DNA of 64,000 bases, from NCBI GenBank assembly GCA_028622995.1, contig JAJQJQ010000028.1, forward strand, positions 1,302,001 through 1,366,000. The letters run 5' to 3'. The notes beneath the pieces are model-generated. The model was given only the letters and a program-made list of their open reading frames with translations, made no database searches and was not told the DNA's origin. Shown here one piece after another: positions 57,845-64,000 of the stretch (its first letter is position 1; the number at the start of each line of letters is the position of its first letter). The DNA is from Panagrolaimus kolymaensis. Lineage: Eukaryota > Nematoda > Chromadorea > Rhabditida > Panagrolaimidae. Made by a program: the position numbers and the translations under genes.

Positions 57845-58331
57845 TTTTATAAAAAATCCAAAAAAACTTTCCTTTTTTTGTTATAAATTTCTTTCTCTTG
57901 AAATTTTATAAACGAAAAATACAACAAAAATACCTTGATTTTTTTTCTAAATATTGACAGAAATATTTTTTATTTTTTTGTTAAACTAAATTGTTAATTA
58001 ATATCACCAGTAAAAAAAGGTTAAAACTTTTTTATAAAAAAAAGAGAAATTTACTTGTGTTTGTTTTTTTTAATGCACACAAAAAAAAATGAAAGTAGAC
58101 CACAACTCTTTCAAAATATCGACATTTTTTTCTTCTTCGAAAAAAGTGTTGTTTTTTTTTGCTTTGTCAACAAACACAAAAAACTGGTTATTGGTTGCTA
58201 TGCGATGAAATTTGTAAACAAAATAGGTGAGCAAAAAAACACTTTAAAATTTTTTTCCTTTTTTTGTGTCTTTGTTAAAGGCGTAAAAATTATTTTTAAA
58301 ACTTTAATAAAAAGCTAAATTTTTTTTAATT
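57845..58331. other. Intergenic, no gene seen
   Basis: Spacer between the transporter and the bestrophin gene. T-rich, with short low-complexity frames only. Confidence 0.4.
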
Positions 58332-60514
58332 ATGACAATTTCATATAATATTGACATAGCTCGATCAAATTTAAACGGAATATTACGACTTTTATTTCGA
58401 TGGCGAGGATCTGTTTGGCAAGCGGTTTTAGGACCTTTAATATGTTGGACATGTGCATATTATGTGGTATTTGGCATTTATCATTTATTCCTTCCTCAAA
58501 CTTATCAAGCGTAAACATTTTTTCACTTTTCTTCAAATTAATCTTCGTTTGTTAAGGAATTTTTTTATTTTAGAAGCTTTGAAAAAGTTACAAATGCTTT
58601 TGAAGAAAAAATAGATTCGTACATTCCATTAACATTCGTTTTGGGCTTTTTTGTTTCATCTGTTGTTAGTCGATGGATGACATTTTTAAATTCTATTGGA
58701 TGGATCGATACGTAAGCTTTTTTATATTTGTGCAAGTAATGCGAAATGGTGCAGAGCACAACGCGCACCTTGACTTAAGACATAGCGTGTAAAATCTTGC
58801 AAAAATTCTTAAGAACTGAAATAAATTGTGTAAAAAAGAAAGAAAATTTTTAAATAATGGTTTGTTTTTTAACCGAAAAATTTTATTTTCAAGTTTCTAG
58901 AACCAGAAAAGAACTATTTCCAACCAAGTTAAGCTTTTTCTCATTATTTAATATTAATGAAGGATTTAGTTCATTAAAGGGAGTGTACGAGCCAACAGAG
59001 ATTTCCTTACAGCGGGTGTTCCTAGCCCGAAAGTTTTTTTTCATTGTCTCAAAAGGTTACAAAGAGCTACAGATTTTTTGTAGCTTTTTGTAGCATTTTA
59101 TTTTTTTTTCTCGAAGTGCTACAAAAAGCTACGAAAATTAGAAGAAGTGAACTTTCGGGCTAGGAACACCCGTCCGTCGTAAAAAAAATCTCTGTTGGCT
59201 GGTACACTCCCTTTAATAAATTCTAATTTGTTAGAGTGTTCTAGTATATAAAAGAAATCTTTTTTTAGTGCAGCCATAGCCATTTCAATGTATATTAGAG
59301 GAAGCGATGATGAAACTCGAATAATTCGTCGCTCCATGATTCGATACATGGTTCTTAGTCAAACTTTAGTTTTACGTGATGTTTCCATTCAAGTTCGAGG
59401 ACGTTTCCCTACTTTAGGCACGATTGAAGCTGCAGGACTTTTAACTGATGAAGAAAGGGATATAATTGAAAAAACCATTGATGCGTATAGTCGATATTGG
59501 ATTCCAATTCAATGGACTGAAGATCTTTTAATTCAAGCTCAAGAAAATAATAAAATTTCGAACACTTTTACACTTGAAAAAATTTCAAATGAAATAAATA
59601 ATTTCCGTCAAGGTTTGGAAAGCTTATTAAAATTTGATTGGGTTCCCATTCCACTTGTTTATCCTCAATTGGTTACATTTTCCGTTCGATTATATTTTTT
59701 TATTACTCTTTTTACAAGGCAATATACTAAACCTTTATCATCTGAATTTCCAGTAAGTTTTATATATTTTATTAAACAAAAAATTCAATATTAATTGAAA
59801 TTATTTTTTAAGGCTTCTCTCATTTTATGTTTGCCTCTTGCAACGATGATTCAATTTATTGTTTATATGTAAAAAACTCTGACTTTTAAAATTGCTTATT
59901 TTTATAAAAAAAAATTTTAGTGGATGGCTGAAAGTGGCTGAAGAAATTTTAAATCCCCTTGGAAATGATGAAGATGATTTGGAATGTAATTATATTATAG
60001 ATAAAAATCTTATCACTGGTTTCACGCTAGTGGATAATGGTGGAAAAATTACTCCTAAACCACGAAAGGATGCTTTTTGGGATGTTAAAAAAATTGCTTT
60101 GCTTTATAGTTTTGAAGCTGCAAAGCGACCTGTTACACCTCTTGCATGCTCATTTATTAATATCAAGTAAGAAAAAATAAATATAAAAAAATCAATACAA
60201 AATATAAAAAATTTTTTAGTTTTGTTAAAAATGTTGATAATGTTATTATGGTTCCGCATAAATGTAATTTAGCTGATATGACTAAAAAAGAAAGAGTAAG
60301 TTTAAAAGAAAGAATATTTATCAAATAATAAAAAAATTTGCAGGAGGAAAATATGAAAAAAGTTAGCGTCGCCGAGTTTAATAAAGAATATTTAGAAGCC
60401 CAGCAAAACCAAAAAAAATGCGATCCAAATAAAATTTTAGAAGAAATGAAAAAAATTTGTGATGACAATGTTTTTGTAATGGACAACGTTCTTTCCCAAA
60501 CTCCATTATTATGA
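58332..60514 (+). CDS. Bestrophin-type chloride channel
   Basis: Seven exons, 58332-58510, 58574-58711, 59269-59752, 59813-59868, 59921-60166, 60220-60295 and 60344-60514, give 449 aa. Bestrophin marks are RWRGSVWQAVL after the N terminus, IPLTFVLGFFVSSVVSRW (neck region), GRFPTLGTIEAAGLL, PIPLVYPQLVTF and LNPLGNDEDDLE, the acidic Ca-binding clasp. The C-terminal tail is short and Lys-rich. C. elegans has many best-family genes, which form Ca-activated or bicarbonate/chloride pores in epithelia. Intron 2 (557 nt) is swollen by a MITE at 58977-59213. The last exons were copied, inverted, to 39646-40096. Confidence 0.92.
58977..59213. mobile_element. Palindromic MITE in bestrophin intron 2
   Basis: 237 bp, beginning AAGGGAGTGTACGAGCCAAC and ending with its near-complement GTTGGCTGGTACACTCCCTT, flanked by TA on both sides (Tc/mariner-style). 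Inner complementary blocks, GGTGTTCCTAGCCCGAAAGT / ACTTTCGGGCTAGGAACACC and repeated GTAGC/GCTAC words, make it a nearly complete fold-back. Non-coding. Confidence 0.8.
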
Positions 60515-60774
60515 AAGACATTTAACAAATAATAATTATTGATACTTCAACGTTGAATTAAATACAAAATCAAAGCATAATTTTTTATATCTTCTTTATA
60601 TTTACAGGTTAAATAAAGGTTAAATGCTTGACCAAAATACAAAAAATGTAGTAAAAAGGTTTAGTTTTAAAAACATCACAAAAGAGAGCATTTTTTAAAC
60701 TTACATGCTAATTTATCGATTCATTTTTTTAATTTGCTAAATTTTTTTGAATATTTTGTTACATTGTTTTTTTA

Positions 60775-61445
60775 AAACTTTTTTGCACACGACTCGATAG
60801 AAAAACAATATAAGATTGTTCCTTGTTGAAATGTTGAAATCATAGACGCTTTTATTCATAGCAAAAATAATTTTTTTACGCATTAATTTCTTTCTATACG
60901 AGGCAAAGAAAAAAAACTTAAATGCCCAGAATGTATCAAAAATTATTCGAGTTTAATTTAATTTTAAAGAATTTTCAATGAGTATAATATTCGTTTAAAA
61001 TAATAAATATTAAAGAATAACAAATTTATTCGAATTTTTTCATCTTTTAATGAAGAAAAAAAAGTTTCTGCAGAAAAGCTTTTTATGTTCATTTTTTCAA
61101 CAATGTTTGAATATTTAGATACTCTTTATCTATTTTCTAAATATGTAATCTTATAAGATTAAAGTTGAAAATTGGCACGATACTTTAAAATAAATCGAAA
61201 ACTGTGTATTTTCATTATGAATTTTTAAAATCAAAACACAAAGCTTAAGAAAATAATCGGAATTTTTAACTAATTTTGATCACATTTCGTTGAAATGTGT
61301 TTCGGAGAAGCCTCGTTAATTCATCTTCGACAAACTTTGAGTATTGAATTAAATCAAGCGAATAATACAAGGTATATGTTGCTATTTTTTTGGAATCCTT
61401 TTTAAACTTGACAAATGCCGATTATGGAAAATGAATGAGAGATGA
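60775..61445. repeat. Left 671-bp inverted arm
   Basis: Starts AAACTTTTTTGCACACGACT about 260 bp after the bestrophin stop and ends GAATGAGAGATGA. It contains no long open frame. Confidence 0.9.
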
Positions 61446-62150
61446 AATTCAAAAAACGATGTTTTATCAAAGCTTTGGATATGTTTCAAACAAAAGATGA
61501 TTTAAATATTAATTATGAACTTCTTGCACCCACAAAATTTTTACTTGTAACTTTGGAAGCTAGGTTTTTTCTCAACTTTCTCCATTCATATCTCTAACTT
61601 GCCTTCATTCTTAGCTTTTATTTAATAAAGATTTTATAAAAAAAAATAATGATTCCAGTGTTAAGAAATGTATAAAATTAAATTTTTTATTACGCCTTTA
61701 AAGAAATTCAATATTGTCGTTTAAAATGTTTTCTAAACAACTTGTTGGAAAGCAAAATACTAAACATGTAGTTTGAAAGAAGCAAAAATTTTTTTATAAC
61801 TCTTTTTTATTCCTTAAAAGAATGACATGCTTTTATGAGGAAACATAAATGTGCAGCAAAAATACAAAAAATGTAGTTTAAGATAATGTTAAAATTTTCA
61901 TTTTTAAAAAAAGCAATTTTCTTTTGTTTGCATAATATATATTTTTTTCTCACATTTTTTAATACTTTCATTTTTTGAATATTTTGTTTTAATTTTCTTA
62001 TTATTTTTGTAAATTAAAAAGTTTTGTATTCTAATATTCATTTTTGATTTTTTGAATGATAAACATTTGTTTTTTTGGTATTATTACCATCTAGAAAGCG
62101 ATATAAAAAAATCAAAGGTATTGGTTAAACTTAACATGTCCCCTTAACAG

Positions 62151-62437
62151 AAAATATTGGAATTTTAATTATTAAAACCGACAACGGTTACATTCAAATA
62201 GTGTCAGAAAAAGATAGAAAATCATTTCTATCATTCAACTTATCCATTTTTTCTTCGAGCACAACGCAAAATGACACGTTTTATAATGTAAACGTTCAAA
62301 ACGAAGCTCTTTACAATGTAATGAATGACGCTTCCCACTTTACTTTTGGAAATGATGTCATTAACACATATGCAGTTACATCCATATTCAATTCTACAAA
62401 TAAAGTGAAAATAGCATATTTTTTTAGTATTACTTGA
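62151..62437 (+). CDS. Exon-like open frame inside the palindrome centre
   Basis: Directly after a CCTTAACAG acceptor, an uninterrupted frame of about 95 codons begins ENIGILIIKTDNGYIQIVSE and ends with a hydrophobic IAYFFSIT. It has protein-like composition, several Asn-x-Ser/Thr sites and no ATG at its start, so it reads as a last exon lacking its upstream part. No family was recognised. It may be a captured gene fragment or the residue of the element's own gene. Confidence 0.35.
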
Positions 62438-62844
62438 AACCATGTAAAATGACAGTTGAAATAGTAAGTTAATAACAAAAAATAAGCTCACATAAAAGCG
62501 CACAAAAGCAAATGGATTTTGTTCATTCATAAATTTTATCTTTATGAAGGCTCAAATTTAAGAACTAAGAGTATGAGAAAACAGTCAGCATCTTAACAAA
62601 TTTTGATAACGTTTGTCTAAAAAATGAAGTGTGTTCCGGAAATTAACGAAATAGGAAAAGTATTTAACATTGAAATAACAAACGACCAAGAGACTTTAAA
62701 GAAAAAATAATAAAGGTATTGAAGAGATTTTATAAAAAGAAGAAAGAAAAATTATGAGCATAATTAGATGATGAACTCTTTTTAAAATTTCAATGACCTT
62801 GTCAAAGTGGCAGCCACCAGTCTCTATTTTAAAGAAGCCAGCCA

Positions 62845-62987
62845 AGCAAACGTAACATCTGCCGGGCAATTTTTTCATTTAAAAAAAGGGCGGTAATTTG
62901 GGCAATGAAAAAAAATTGAAATTTTTTTTGACAATAAAAAAAGCATTGGTTTCGCTACAAAAAATTTCGGCAGATGTTGCGTTTGCT
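62845..62987. repeat. Small palindrome inside the centre
   Basis: AGCAAACGTAACATCTGCCG at the left pairs with CGGCAGATGTTGCGTTTGCT at the right with one mismatch, about 100 bp apart. It is MITE-like, with no clear target duplication. Confidence 0.6.
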
Positions 62988-63065
62988 AAGATAGTTTATT
63001 TAAAGAGCGCTTTTTTGGTGTTAGTTTATGAATTTTTTTCTATTCTTTGATAACTTTTTTGAATG

Positions 63066-63736
63066 TCATCTCTCATTCATTTTCCATAATCGGCATTTGT
63101 CAAGTTTAAAAAGGATTCCAAAAAAATAGCAACATATACCTTGTATTATTCGCTTGATTTAATTCAATACTCAAAGTTTGTCGAAGATGAATTAACGAGG
63201 CTTCTCCGAAACACATTTCAACGAAATGTGATCAAAATTAGTTAAAAATTCCGATTATTTTCTTAAGCTTTGTGTTTTGATTTTAAAAATTCATAATGAA
63301 AATACACAGTTTTCGATTTATTTTAAAGTATCGTGCCAATTTTCAACTTTAATCTTATAAGATTACATATTTAGAAAATAGATAAAGAGTATCTAAATAT
63401 TCAAACATTGTTGAAAAAATGAACATAAAAAGCTTTTCTGCAGAAACTTTTTTTTCTTCATTAAAAGATGAAAAAATTCGAATAAATTTGTTATTCTTTA
63501 ATATTTATTATTTTAAACGAATATTATACTCATTGAAAATTCTTTAAAATTAAATTAAACTCGAATAATTTTTGATACATTCTGGGCATTTAACTTTTTT
63601 TTCTTTGCCTCGTATAGAAAGAAATTAATGCGTAAAAAAATTATTTTTGCTATGAATAAAAGCGTCTATGATTTCAACATTTCAACAAGGAACAATCTTA
63701 TATTGTTTTTCTATCGAGTCGTGTGCAAAAAAGTTT
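63066..63736. repeat. Right 671-bp inverted arm
   Basis: Exact counterpart of 60775-61445 in reverse orientation. It ends ...CGTGTGCAAAAAAGTTT, before sequence not shared with the left side. Confidence 0.9.
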
Positions 63737-63971
63737 AATGCAAATACCTATACACTGAAATTTAATGAGCTGATAACAACCTATTTTTCTCTATTTTTTT
63801 TCACTAAAATAAATGCAAGCATAGTATTAAATAAATGTGATAAGAAAAAAAAACACCCATAGTATTTTTGATTGCATTTTTTTTTCTTAAAATTTTTTTC
63901 GTTCATATTACTTTTTTTATTATAAAATTTGATTTGGAAAATTATTATTTTTCATTGTTCAACAAAAAAAA

Positions 63972-63987
63972 ATGGAAAACACTGAAG
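63972..63987 (+). CDS. First exon of a gene running off the window
   Basis: ATGGAAAACACTGAAG is followed by a strong donor, GTGAGT, at the right edge. It is likely the first five codons of a gene continuing beyond the window. The product is unknown. Confidence 0.4.
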
Positions 63988-64000
63988 GTGAGTAAACTTC

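Larger units (their letters stand above)
60775..63736. mobile_element. 2.96-kb palindromic structure with 671-bp arms
   Basis: The left arm 60775-61445 and right arm 63066-63736 are reverse complements over 671 bp without any net gap; base-for-base register was checked at several points. The only difference I found is C at 60917 against C at 63594 (G would pair). The 1,620-bp centre holds short open frames and a smaller palindrome. TTAA occurs at the outer edge on each side, but the exact boundary is one base ambiguous. No transposase was recognised. It could be a long-TIR non-autonomous transposon, a recent inverted duplication, or an assembly artefact. Confidence 0.85.

Noticed and set aside
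60163..60528. Minus-strand open frame at the end of the bestrophin gene
   Set aside because: Antisense shadow of bestrophin exons 6-7; its apparent match at 39836-40123 is explained by the inverted gene copy.

Overview
The window is AT-rich animal DNA, and everything in it points to a free-living or commensal-type nematode. Introns are short (mostly 40-70 nt, GT-AG). Several start codons sit directly behind a TTTTAG-type acceptor, as expected for spliced-leader trans-splicing. The gene set is nematode-typical: an atypical soluble guanylate cyclase, serpentine chemoreceptors, TWK potassium channels, a two-domain galectin, C-type lectins, CUB-like secreted proteins and a family of F-box-like proteins. 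The F-box-like expansion, a bacterial-style KGG stress protein and degenerate Hsp70 genes suggest a panagrolaimid (Panagrolaimus/Halicephalobus group). That placement is inference, not measured. No tRNA, rRNA, CRISPR or prokaryotic operon was seen.

Layout. 0.3-8 kb: minus-strand block with a tandem Hsp70-ATPase-domain gene, a remnant of another Hsp70 gene, and three related multi-pass membrane proteins of unknown function. 8-13.3 kb: a very small membrane-protein gene, an LRR receptor-like protein and a tandem galectin with a Pro/Glu/Gln-rich linker. 14.7-17.5 kb: an eight-cysteine defensin-like peptide and a HAT-repeat/F-box-like protein. 18.5-24 kb: an intronless serpentine receptor, a decayed S28 peptidase, a two-domain C-type lectin and an F-box-like gene. 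24.3-31 kb: an inverted-repeat-bounded block holding a doubly nonsense-mutated secreted-protein gene and an intact soluble guanylate cyclase. 32-36.7 kb: a 12-exon CUB-like secreted protein and another F-box-like gene. 37-42.6 kb: one complete and two partial serpentine receptors, an inverted partial copy of a bestrophin gene, an EF-hand exon remnant, and about 2 kb of gene-free DNA. 43.7-50.3 kb: two head-to-head TWK channels and a Na+/H+ exchanger. 51-55 kb: a hAT-type MITE, a duplicated promoter module in front of a KGG stress-protein gene, a small LTR element, and a secreted Gly/His/Tyr-rich peptide. 55.7-60.5 kb: an SLC17-type transporter and a bestrophin channel. 60.8-63.7 kb: a 2.96-kb structure with 671-bp, almost perfect inverted arms. 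The first codons of another gene lie at the right edge.

Common themes. Several products suit stress and defence at surfaces (KGG protein, Hsp70-like, defensin-like peptide, Gly-rich peptide, lectins, CUB-like protein) or sensing and ion transport (receptors, guanylate cyclase, TWK, NHX, bestrophin). They are separate genes, not an operon. The most unusual parts are the giant palindrome at 60.8-63.7 kb, the probable laterally acquired KGG gene, the paired TWK channels with altered selectivity filters, and the many young palindromic elements. Exon joins were chosen from splice signals plus frame continuity and were checked for phase; similarities to families are from recognition of motifs, not from searches.
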